Shown: piece after piece, positions 54,003 through 64,000 of the stretch
How the letters are laid out: the number at the start of each line of letters is the position of its first letter
Position numbering within the stretch: the first letter of the stretch is position 1
Assembly: GCA_013368375.1 (NCBI GenBank)
Contig: JAACJP010000006.1
Coordinates: 1,382,727-1,446,726, forward strand
Direction: 5' to 3'
Length of the DNA: 64,000 bases
Source of the DNA: Tricholomella constricta
Lineage: Eukaryota > Basidiomycota > Agaricomycetes > Agaricales > Lyophyllaceae
Translations under genes and position numbers: made by a program
Notes under the pieces: model-generated
Databases searched by the model: none
The model's input: the letters and a program-made list of their open reading frames with translations, nothing else
What the model was told of the DNA's origin: nothing

Positions 54003-54814
54003 CTAGAATAAAGGCGCCAATCGGACCACGAAAAAACACACTGTTGATGACCGCGCACGTTTGTATGCCAAGGTCTCAACCCGGCGACAACCAAACCCGA
54101 TTTGAAATTATCCTAGGAAACACCTTGCCCAGCCATTCGCAGAGAGGATCCGGCCGTACCACGGAGTTCCGCACCCAAGAGCCACTACCGATCGCAAATC
54201 CCCACCGATCATACATCCGACCCGACGCCTCGAGCCGATCAAAACCCCCTTTGCCGAGCCAAAGAGCGCCACACTCCTAAAAAAAGCGTCGCGCGCGGTA
54301 CCAAGCTTGGCGGCGCTTCTCTCAAATAAACCAGTAAAACACCTGCCTCACCGGCTCGCGAGAGGCGAGTCGGTCGCATAGTATAAAAACATACCCATGT
54401 ACTACCTACCTGCCCCAGTGAATTACAGCCCGTATTTTCCCTCACTCTCAGAGTTAATAGCTCAAAAACCGTCGTCTCTGCCGTCTCTGCACCATTTCTC
54501 ATCGTATAAACCGTCGCCACCGTCGTAAACCTCGTAACCGCCGTCTCTGTCGTCTCGTACTCGTCGCCCGAACCCGTGAGTTCTCCGTAATAAACCTCAT
54601 TCGTCTCGTTGTCGCACAACCGACACCGAAAGTCGGTTACCGACCCGTTCCGCCTGGGAACGATCGTATTCTATCGCATCGCCGTCGGTACGACTAATTA
54701 CGAGTCGGATCGTCTTTACTTTCATCAAACCACCACTTTCAAACCCTGCACACTCGCGTGTTTGGGAACTTTTAACATTTCTCGCCCCCCATAGTTGTTA
54801 GTTGTTTTGTTGTT

Positions 54815-56950
54815 GTGCACAGCACCTACAGGCCTTCTAGCTCTATCATTCTGGAGCCCACCGCGAGGGTTTTAAAAGCCACCGCCGAACACGCAACCTC
54901 ATTCCTCTTGTTCATAAAAACCTACGACTCGTCGACCATTCCGCCCGCAACCCGACAAGAAGCTAAAGCCCGAACCCTCCGTGCCGAAATTCGCGCTGCT
55001 CTCGGACAAGCCGACACCGACTCAGAATCGCTCTCCCCGTTCTTCCGCTCAGTAACCCCACACCGCGCGATCCATAACAACCTCAGCCCGCTCTTCTATA
55101 GCCCTCGTCGACACTACCGTCGCCTACCCCGACCGATCAAACACCGCTCCCCGAACCAACCGCGCAACCCGACCTAGCTTTCGACCCCTTTGCGTCGGAA
55201 CCTCCTACCACCGATCAAGGAGTTGAATTTAGACTCCCCTATCTATCGCCCGCGACCCCAGAAATCTCAGATTCTTCTTCACCGTCGTATTCCCCCTCCC
55301 CGTCCCCTATCCCGAGACCAATACCATCTATCATGGCACAACCACCAATCATTAAAAGCCGATGCCCGCACGCGGACAAAGCTCGGCGCCGACGTTCGTG
55401 CCCGAACGCGCGCGTGAACTGCGCCGATATTTCTCGGACTTAAATCATCTCTTCATCGAGTGTAACGTCGTAGATGAACAAGAGAAGAAAACGCACACTA
55501 CGCGATACACCGACATCGATACCGCGGATCTGTGGGAGCAACTTGACGAGTTCGCAGTCGGTACCACATACGACGATTGGCGAAAAGCGATAATGGCGCT
55601 TTACCCAGGCGCAAGCGAAGAAAGAAAGTATTCAATGGCCGACCTCGACTACCTGATCAGAGAACGACACCGACTCGGGATCCAGTCGAATAGTGACCTC
55701 GGGGAATATTACCGACAGTTCCTTTCTGTTACCCAGTTCCTTGTCAGCAAAAACCGACTTTCGATAAACGAACGCGACCGCCAATTCCGTCGCGCGTTCC
55801 AGTCCGATCTATGGTCAAAGATCCATCGCAGGCTCGAGATCCTAAACCCGAACCACCATCCCGACGACCCCTACGCCACGGAAACCGTTCGCGCTGCGGC
55901 TGAACATATCCTCCACGGAACAAACGCCGGCCACAACAGAAGCGCTCCGGGCGCACCCCACAAGTTAACGATCGCGCCAAGCGGGTCGTTAACGGGCGCA
56001 ACCAAGTCGCCTAGCACGGGACAGCCCTCAAATTAGAAGAGCTCTACGAAAGAATCAACTTGTTAGAACAACATATCCAACGCTTAGGACAAGACAAAGG
56101 AGGCGACGGCGGCCGACCGAACCAGTCACCTAATGACAACTGCCACTTCTGCGGTGGTGAAGGACATTATATCCCTAACTGTCCCATACATCATACATAC
56201 GCGACCGAAGGACGATGCCGACGAACCGACGACAACAAGATAGGCCTACCAAGCGGCGCGCGCATACCGGCGGGAACTCCAGGTCGATACATAAAAGACA
56301 AGCTAGACGAGTGGCACAGGCGCAACCCCGGCCAAATGGCGACAGGACAGCTATCAGCAAACGCGAACCCGACCGAAAGCATGATGTTGGAAATACTACA
56401 GTTTAACGACGTCACCGACCATGACCTAAAAATCGAAGATCACATGATCGTGTTAGAACGAGAACTCAACACCCTACGCGCAAGGAAAGAGGTATTCGAC
56501 GGCGTAGAACTGATTAGCCGCGCGCCTCAAAAGCGACCCGTCACGGTCGAAACCGTTCAAGACGCCGACCAACCAAGAATTGCACCGGTCAACAAGTCAG
56601 CGCCCGCGTCGCAGCCCGTCTCGGACGCGACGAAAGGCCAAGCCAAGGCTCCCCCGCCGCCGTCCAACATACCCCTAATCCCCAGTACCAAGACCGATGC
56701 CACAATCAATGCCCGCGACCAGACTCCCGTACACCCTTTCTCTAACATTCCTGAGAACCGATACGTCCCCCCACCACGCGAAACTTAGCCGCCACGGAGA
56801 AGGCGAAAGCCGACAGTGCGTACCGCACACAGGCGCCCATTACAGATCCGACCAAATCAACGACTCTATTCGAACGCGCACTCGATGCCACCATACCGGT
56901 CACAGTTCGGGAACTCTGCGGGGTAGCACCAGAGGTTCGCGGAAAGTTTA
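54815..56950 (+). pseudogene. gag: Gag of copy B, frameshifted
   Basis: Open segments 54815-55177, 55362-56036 and 56060-56788 line up with copy A gag. The zinc knuckle CHFCGGEGHYIPNC is kept at about 56142-56183. Each break is a single-base indel relative to copy A, mostly in short homopolymers. Confidence 0.8.
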
Positions 56951-56997
56951 GAGAAGCTAATACGCCGAAGCGCATCGTCGCCAGCAACCTCGCAACT

Positions 56998-58344
56998 GTG
57001 TACCAAGAAGTCCCCACGTCGGCGTTTATCGAGGAACTCGACGCGCTCCCCTGCGAGCCCAACAACGACAACGCGACGCCACCGCCCGGAGCGCTAGTCA
57101 CCGGCGACATCTACGACACGTATTACCAGACCCTACTACCCGGCGAACACCCGGACCGATTGATCGTCGCAATGGAATCGCATGCACTCAGATCGATCAT
57201 GATAATGGTCGACGCAAGGGAACAGATAGAAAGCATCGTCGACAGCGGATGCCAAATCATCGTCATGTCGGAGGAAGTCTGCCATGGGCTAGGAGTCAAA
57301 TACGACCCGACTATCGTTCTCCAGATGCAATCAGCGAACGGAACAACCGACCCGTCGCTCGGTCTAGCAAGAAACGTACCCTGTACGATAGGCGACGTCA
57401 CGCTCTACCTCCAGATGCACGTCATTCGCAACCCCGCATACGATATACTCCTCGGCCGTCCGTTCGACGTACTTACTTGTTCTAACGTAAAGACAAGATC
57501 TGCCGACGATACGATCATAACTATCACTGACCCAAACACTCGAGAGGTCATTGCGATACCGACCTTCGCGCGTGGACAACGTCGCCGCCCCAAGACCGAC
57601 GTAAATTTTTCGTATACTCTCGAGGAAATAAGTGGAGATCACGGCGATCTTGCACTCCTCCTCGAGTACGACCCACTAAGCTATACCCCGACTGTCCTTT
57701 CTTTCTGCGAACTACCGACCGAATTTAATAGCGACGCCACCTACGACGCGCAACTAACCTCACTCTACGTCGCGGCAGCCGAACTAACCACACCAGCAAT
57801 CGCCGATCAATCCGTTAATACCAGCTCTACCCCTCTTGAACGAACAACCCTCTGCACTATTTTACCAAACAACGAGCGCCATAGTGGACGCCACACCCAA
57901 ACTCTGACCAACGCCGCCACAGACACCTTCGTTGTGAAAATCAAAGGCGTACAAACCAAAAAGAAGTACAAACCAGTGGCACAGAAAGTACGATCGATCG
58001 TAGCAAGTTGTCCCGACCACTTCCGCATCGAGCGCAAAATATTGGGCGACCCTCTCGCCGACATGCCGACTCTGCTCCCCAACCCGCCACCTTTCCAACC
58101 CACCGGCCGCTACACTCTAGAGCAAAAAGACGACTTAGACCGTGAACACCCAGACTTCTTAACGCCCTCCGAACGAGCAATTATGCACGACCTCATGTGT
58201 AAGCAGAATCTCGCTTTCGCATGGGACGATTCTGAACGCGGTAGTTTTTCGATCGGATTTCTTTCCCCCTATCGATATCCCGGTCATCGCACACACACCC
58301 TGGATCGAACGAAATATCCCCATACCGCCTGGCATCTACGATGA
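56998..58344 (+). pseudogene. Protease to early RT of copy B
   Basis: Contains the protease DSG (about 57241-57249) and ILLGRPF, then runs without a break through the point where copy A is frameshifted (about 57607) into the pol region (VKIKGVQTKKKYKPVAQKVR). This shows that gag and pol were once a single ORF. It ends after an extra T near 58240. Confidence 0.8.
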
Positions 58345-58561
58345 AGTTTGCGACATTATCAAAACTAAACTCGCCGCCGGCGTTTACGAACCGTCCAACT
58401 CCAGCTACCGATCGCGTTGGTTTTGCACTCTAAAGAAAAATGGCAAGTTCCGCCTCGTCCACAGCCTCGAACCGCTCAACCGAGTAACCATCTGACACTC
58501 GGGTGTCACTCCGATACCAGACCATGTCGCTGAACAATTCGCCGGTCGCATTTGTGGCGCA

Positions 58562-61375
58562 ATGTTAGACCTGTTTGTCGGCTACGACGAACGGCTAATC
58601 GCACCATCGTCGCGCGACCTTACCACTTTCCAAACACCTTTCGGCGCGTTACGCCTAGTCACCTTACCTATGGGCTGGACCAACTCCGTCCCAATCTTCC
58701 ACGACGACGTTACTCACATCCTGCAACCGGAGATCCCGGACTATACACTGCCTTATATCGATGACGCCGCTATAAAAGGACCAGCAACTTGGTACCCCGA
58801 CCCGGACACAGGATTGCCGAAAACACACCCCGACAATGCCGACGTGCGCTTCGCGATCTGGGAGTTCTTCAACAACGTCAACCGAATCCTCCAGCGCATG
58901 AAGTACTGCGGCGGCACCTTCTCCGGCAAGAAGCTGATTTTATGCGCACCACAATTTAAAGTCCTCGGACACGTCTGCACGCCCAATGGTCGCATACCCG
59001 ACGCGGACCGACTCGCTTTACTGCGTAATTGGAAGTCGTGCGCCACCCTATCAGAGTTACGCGCGTTTTTAGGAACGGTCGGAGTACTAAGGATATTCGT
59101 CAAAAACTTTGCTCATCGCGCACACCACCTTGTAAAACTAACCCGCAAGGATGCAGTCTTCGAGTTCGGTCCCGACCAGACCGCAGCGCAGCGTGACATC
59201 GTGGAGGCGATCGCAGAAGCGAAACCCCTCGTACCCATCGACTACGCCTCGGACGACCCCGTCATCCTGGCCGTCGACACTTCCCACATAGCAGTCGGAT
59301 TCTACCTCTGTCAAGCCGACCCCGTCGATCGGAAACGACGAAGATACAATCGGTTCGGTTCCATTACACTGAACGACCGCGAATCACGATTCTCTCAACC
59401 AAAACTCGAATTTTACGGCCTATTTCGGGCGCTTGGCGCTTTACAACTGTACGTTATAGGCGTCCGCAACTTGGTCGTCGAAGTCGACGCGCGCTACATT
59501 AAAGGAATGCTCTCCAACCCCGACATCCAGCCGTCAGCTTCCATAAACAGGTGGACCGTATCTGTCCTCATGTTCCACTTCGAACTGGTCCATGTTAAAG
59601 GCACGTTCCATGGACCCGACGGTTTGTCCCGGCGCCCACGACAACCCGACGATCCAGCCGACAACTACGACGCAGAAGAAGCCGACTTCGAAGATTGGGT
59701 CGACCGGATGCAAGGACTCATGCACATTATTCAACCGCTGCCACAGCCGCCGTCGCCATTGCGTGTGTGCCAGATCTTCGCTATGGCTCAGGTCTCAAGT
59801 AAGGAGGAGATGGTGGCAGTATACACGGACGCGGTACCACCAGACTCAACGACTCACGAACTCGCTACCGAGTCCCCACGACAACCCAGAATCCGTACCG
59901 ACGACGATACAGGAATAACCGACCCAAATGCGAATTCGACCAACATGTCATACGACAACGTGCCCAGGACCGACGCCGCTAAAGCCCAAGACCAACGCAT
60001 AGATGCGGTTAGACAATGGTTGACCAACCTCGAACGGCCAGAAGGCATGTCCGACGATCAGTACGCCACCTTCATCCGATACGCCACAGGGTTCTTCCTA
60101 GACGGAACACGACTCTGGAGAAGAGATAGCCAAGGCGCACATAAACTAGTCGCCCGCCCCAACGCACGACTAGAGATTCTGCGATCCGTCCACGACAACC
60201 TCGGACACAAGCGCTTCTACGCGACACGCGCAACCTTGCTCAAACGCTTCTGGTGGCCTAATGTTCGGGCCGACGTCGTGTGGTTCGTACAGACATGTCA
60301 CATATGCCAGATCCAGCAAACGACCAAGGTCCTGATCCCCCCGGTCGTTGCGACACCCGCGCCACTGTTTGCAAAAATGTACATCGACACTATGCACCTA
60401 CCGCCGTCGAATGGTTTCAAATACATTGTCCAAGGTCGTTGCTCCTTGATTCACTTTCCTGAATGGTGCGCGCTCCGAAAGGAAAACAGTCGCACCCTCG
60501 GCGATTGGATGTATGAAGACATCATCTGCCGGTGGGGCGGACTGCGCGAAATCGTAACCGACAACGGTCCAGCCTTCATCAAAGCCGCTGAACACCTCAC
60601 AAAGAAATACCACATACACAACATTCGGATCTCAGGTTATAACTCCAGAGCCAACGGACTCGTCGAGCGGTCCCATTTCGACGTTCGACAGTCCCTTTTC
60701 AAAGCCGCCGACGGAAACGAAAGTAAATGGTCGCAATCAGCTTATACGGTTTTCTGGGCCGAACGGGTCACAATCCGCAAACGAATGGGATGCTCCCCCT
60801 ACTACGCCGCGACAGGTACTCAACCCCTTCTGCCGCTCGATATCGTTGAAGCCACGTACCTCCAACCCCCACCCGACTCTATCCTGTCCTCCACCGACCT
60901 CTTGACGCGACGCGCGATCGCCTTACAAAAACGAACGACCGACCTAGAGCGACTACATTCAGACGTATACGCGGCGCGAAGACAAGCGGCGATTCACTTT
61001 GAACTTAAACACGCCAGAACCTTACGCGACTATAACTTTAAACGCGGAGACCTCATCCTGATGCGCAACACGAAAATCGAGAAGTCGCTCAACCGCAAAA
61101 TGCGATCTAGATACCTGGGACCGCTCGTCGTGATCTCGCGCAACCGCGGGGGCGCCTACATCCTCTGCGAACTGGACGGCACCGTCTTACACCGGCCTGT
61201 AGCAGCGTTCAGACTCGCGCCCTACTTCGCGCGAAACAACATCCTCCTACCCGACAGCGCCCTGGACATAGACACCAAGCGTCTCAGAGAACTGGAAGCA
61301 ACAACAATCACCGACGACGAAGACCGACCCGAAGTCGTAGACGACGACTCCGAATCGGAAGACGAGCAAAACTAG
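58562..61375 (+). pseudogene. pol: RT-RNase H-integrase segment of copy B
   Basis: 937 uninterrupted codons from the middle of RT. Catalytic YIDD at about 58756-58767, RNase H from ILAVDTSH, integrase zinc region (HDNLGHKRFY...TCHICQIQ) and the DDE motifs (IDTMHL, VTDNGPAF, NGLVERSHF) are all present. Only the upstream lesions inactivate it. The start at 58562 is an internal methionine, not a native start. Confidence 0.88.
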
Positions 61376-61604
61376 CCGCTCAACCTCCGATTACCCGTAT
61401 ACCCCCCCTTTTTTTTTATGATATTTCGACATCTATCCCTCTCAGGTTTCTACTTAAACGTCCCACGACCCGACCATTCGCGAAGTCCAACACCCCGAAC
61501 GACAGTTTTTCCTTTCATTCTTTTGAACCCCATTCAATTTTCGGATCCTACACTTGATATCGGGCTCCACACGAAAACTACGCAGCATATATTACATTTT
61601 ATGG

Positions 61605-61619
61605 CCCATTTTACGGGCC
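61605..61619 (+). repeat. 15-bp motif shared 3' of both Gypsy copies (B)
   Basis: Identical to 50741-50755 and at nearly the same distance from the pol stop (230 against 244 bases). The sequence around it has diverged much more. Confidence 0.75.
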
Positions 61620-61731
61620 CCGACAACTCCAATCACAAAAAACTAAAAACAAGCGACGCCTCTAGCGGAGGAACGACGCAGCCACAACACCAAGAAAAAT
61701 AAAGCGGCACGACGCCGACCACCGCCTTCGC

Positions 61732-62070
61732 CTACTTCCCAGCCACCAGGTTCCCTTTCACCTCCTCTCTGTCGCCCTCCTCGCCGGTCCCCATCGCGTC
61801 GCCCCCCGAATCTGTGCCACTATCGCTCTCCGAGACCTCGACACCGTCTGCCCGCATCAACTGGGAACGTCGCCGTCGGAGCGCAGTGATCGCGCTCATT
61901 GTGCCGGCGAATTGTTCACACACCCGGTGGAGTAGTCTGACTTGTTCTTCCGGCTTCGTTCTCGATATGGGATGATCTCTGTTCGCTGAGGATCTGATGA
62001 TCTCCTCCTCGGTGTATCTACTATGCTGACTAATGATCCCAAGCTCTTGCCAAACATGTACAAACACCAT
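61732..62070 (-). pseudogene. C-terminal remnant, probably of the antisense family
   Basis: Minus-strand open frame with a helix (LLHRVCEQFAGTMSAITALR) and an acidic tail, facing the end of copy B pol just as the antisense gene faces copy A. The similarity to the 50.8-52.9 kb gene is in pattern only (helix, then acidic tail) and is weak. It could instead be trailing sequence of the pol fragment to its right. Confidence 0.35.
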
Positions 62071-62173
62071 TCGTGCGCCTCCTTCGCGCTTGGAGTGGCG
62101 CTGGCGCGCCTACTCCATGTGCCCCCTCCAAACCAAGCGACGTCCCCGTCGCGTTCCACCAAACCGTCCTGCG

Positions 62174-64000
62174 CTATCCGTCCTCTTCCGTCGTTTCCCA
62201 GCCATCCTCGTCCTCCTGTTCTCTCTCCCGTTCCACCCCCGCGCGTTCTGCCTGCGCCCTCTCCTTGTCCTCCTCCGCTGCCCTTCCCATCACTTCCGCC
62301 TGCCGCGCCGCCATCTCTGTGCCCGCCCGTGGTTCGAAACCCCGCAGCCTCCGCGCGCTAAAGTTCCCGTCCAGCGCCACTCCTTCCAGTGTCTCCAGTT
62401 TGTACGAATTGGCGATCCGTTCCGTTACCCGTCGCGGGACGGACCATTTCGGTAGTAATTTCCTCTCCGTTTTGAACGTGTAATCTAGATCACTTCGGTA
62501 GACCTGCACCAATTGACCTCTTTGGAATGTCACCTCACCGTGAGTTTCCGCTAATACGCGCTTGTCGAACGCAGTTTTTCGCTTCGCTGCGTGCTCTACC
62601 CGCGGCGGCATAACCATCCAGCCGCTGCTGTGTCGTGTAGGCGATTTGGGTGGCGACGTCGTCCGTCTTCAGGATTGATGTGCTCTCCGCCGTGCTCGAC
62701 TTGGGCGTGCGATGACCAGTCCGAGCAGTAGTTCCTTCGGCGTGTGGTTGAATGCTGGTAGCATGCGCCAGTTCAGAATGCGGATCGCTTCGTCTAAATG
62801 CTTCGGCCATGTTTTCGGTAGGTCTTCGGTGGACATGGCCTCGCATTCGGCGTCGTCTAAGTCGGGAGCGCAGAGACGTTTCAAGACATGGAGTAAGATC
62901 TTGTTCGTACCTTCGACCAGCCCATTCACCCATGGCGAATAGGCCGCGACAACGTGCGTCTCCGTGCCCCACTTCCTTGACCTCCTTGTTGTTGAAGTGT
63001 CGTCCGCCGTCGATCATGAACGCCTCGATGGTGCGAAATCTTGGAATATGCGTCCCAGCGACTCGACCGTTGTCTTCGCCGTGCCCGCTGTTTGTACTTG
63101 TGGGCCCACACGTGCTGGGAGTACGTGTCTAAGTACACCCCCAGGGTGTGGAACCCCCCCGTGCCGTTCGGTAATGACAAGTAATCGCCGACGAGGAGCT
63201 CGAAGGGGTGGCGACGCGTTATCGGGTTTAGTAGGGAATGCAGGTGGGTTCCACCGAAGTTCTTGCATTTGCCGCATCCCTTGATCCCTTCCATAATGGA
63301 GGCGTCAAGACCCGGGCTCCAGATGGTGTCGGTGAGTCTTCTTTTGACGGCGTCGCGTCCCCAGTGACCTCCCTTCAAGTGTTCCTCCCGTGCCAATTCC
63401 ACCGCTTCGCCCCGCGTCATGCACTCCACGCGTGCCCTCGCCCTCGCTTTCGGTCCCCCTCCCACCTTGTAAAGCCGATCTCCCTCGACCATGTAATCCA
63501 TGGCGCGATGCTTTGCCCGCCGTCGGACCCTCGCTGTGCTCCCCGTATCCAACTCGTGTAAGGAGTCGATCACCTCCAGGAACATGGGCTCGTTTGCGAA
63601 CCGGTGGCGTAGCACGTCCACATCAGTTGTCTCCGCCACCCGAAAGATGTCGTGTATGAGTCCCGTCGCGGCTTCCCAATCCTCGCTCACATCCCACTCG
63701 CTACCGTCGCCTACCTCGTTTGGTCTGCCCTCCATGGCCCGGCTCAGACCGTCGGCGACGACGTTGGTGCGTCCCGGTACATGCTTGACGTCCACGATCT
63801 GGTGGGCTAGTATTCCGTCGCGCCAGCGTGCATGTGTCGCGCTCAGCTTATCATTGGTGAGCACGTCGCGTAGGCCTGGCAATCGGTCACGACCTCGACG
63901 GAAAGCCCACACAATGTTTGAGAACTTGTCCAGCGCGAACTTCAGCGCTGCAACTCGAGTAGAAAAGTTTGTACTTCCCTTCGGCCCGCGAGGTGCGTTT
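62174..64000 (-). pseudogene. pol: Opposite-strand Gypsy pol fragment, frameshifted, running off the right edge
   Basis: Reads leftward from the window edge: end of RNase H (KHVPGRTNVVADGLSR at about 63790-63743), integrase zinc region (EEHLKGGHWGRDAVKRRL, then CGKCKNF), catalytic core start (LLVGDYLSLPNGTGGFHTLG), later core (VNGLVEGTNKILLHVLKRLC, where the E is visible), and a C-terminal SH3-like tail (FQRGQLVQVYRSDLDYTF, then KWSVPRRV) ending at 62174. At least three frame changes are needed between about 63100 and 62950, so it is dead. It is a different Gypsy lineage from elements 1, A and B. The RT part is beyond the edge. Confidence 0.8.

Larger units (their letters stand above)
54040..61620 (+). 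mobile_element. Ty3/Gypsy element copy B (inactive)
   Basis: Same family and orientation as copy A. The 5' region has a TATAAAA at 54382-54388. Gag and the start of pol are broken by at least five single-base indels (about 55105, 55355, 56024, 56770 and 58240) and by a TGA at 58493-58495 (CGA in copy A). From 58562 to 61375 the frame is intact. The left boundary is uncertain. The right side ends in the shared 15-bp motif at 61605-61619. Confidence 0.8.

Overview
The window looks like nuclear DNA of a basidiomycete, probably an Agaricomycete. The signs are short GT..AG introns of about 45-60 nt, a KDZ transposase with its cysteine-rich N-terminus, FunK1-type fungal kinases, Agaricomycete-type Ty3/Gypsy elements, an intron-containing tRNA-Lys and an intron-rich RPL37 gene. 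All functional calls come from reading translations by eye; no database search was run.

Layout. 1-10678: the right part of a large Ty3/Gypsy chromovirus (element 1) with gag-protease, pol, a third sense ORF of unknown function, a polypurine tract and a short 3' LTR. It lies inside the gag of an opposite-strand Gypsy element (element 2, 10679-13003), which itself cuts a multi-exon gene (13004-13970). 14.2-17.3 kb: small lineage-specific genes, two of them with minisatellites. 18.0-21.6 kb: a ten-exon KDZ transposase with one in-frame TGA. 21.9-25.6 kb: a decaying tandem array of FunK1-like kinases. 25.9-40.8 kb: the gene-rich host segment, with a coiled-coil protein, tRNA-Lys(UUU), a HAUS6-like augmin subunit, an NTF2-like protein, RPL37 with a 7-nt microexon, a multi-spanning membrane protein, an isocitrate-lyase/PEP-mutase family enzyme and an HNH-like protein. 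40.8-43 kb: no gene seen. 43-61.6 kb: two head-to-tail copies (A and B) of one Gypsy family, both inactivated. Copy A is followed by a convergent antisense gene family with a Zn2Cys6-like cysteine cluster, and copy B probably by a remnant of that family. 62.1-64 kb: a frameshifted opposite-strand Gypsy pol.

Most striking observation. Element 1 (gag, pol, ORF3, 3' UTR and LTR) is packed with short perfect inverted repeats: arms of 6-11 bp, loops usually of 3-12 nt, each hairpin different in sequence. I count 11 stems of at least 8 bp in the first 1.3 kb, where about 0.2 would be expected by chance. Copies A and B do not show this on reading. The same element also has an in-frame UGA followed by CUA between gag and pol (a known readthrough context) and an extra 990-codon ORF. 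Together these make element 1 the best candidate here for undescribed biology.
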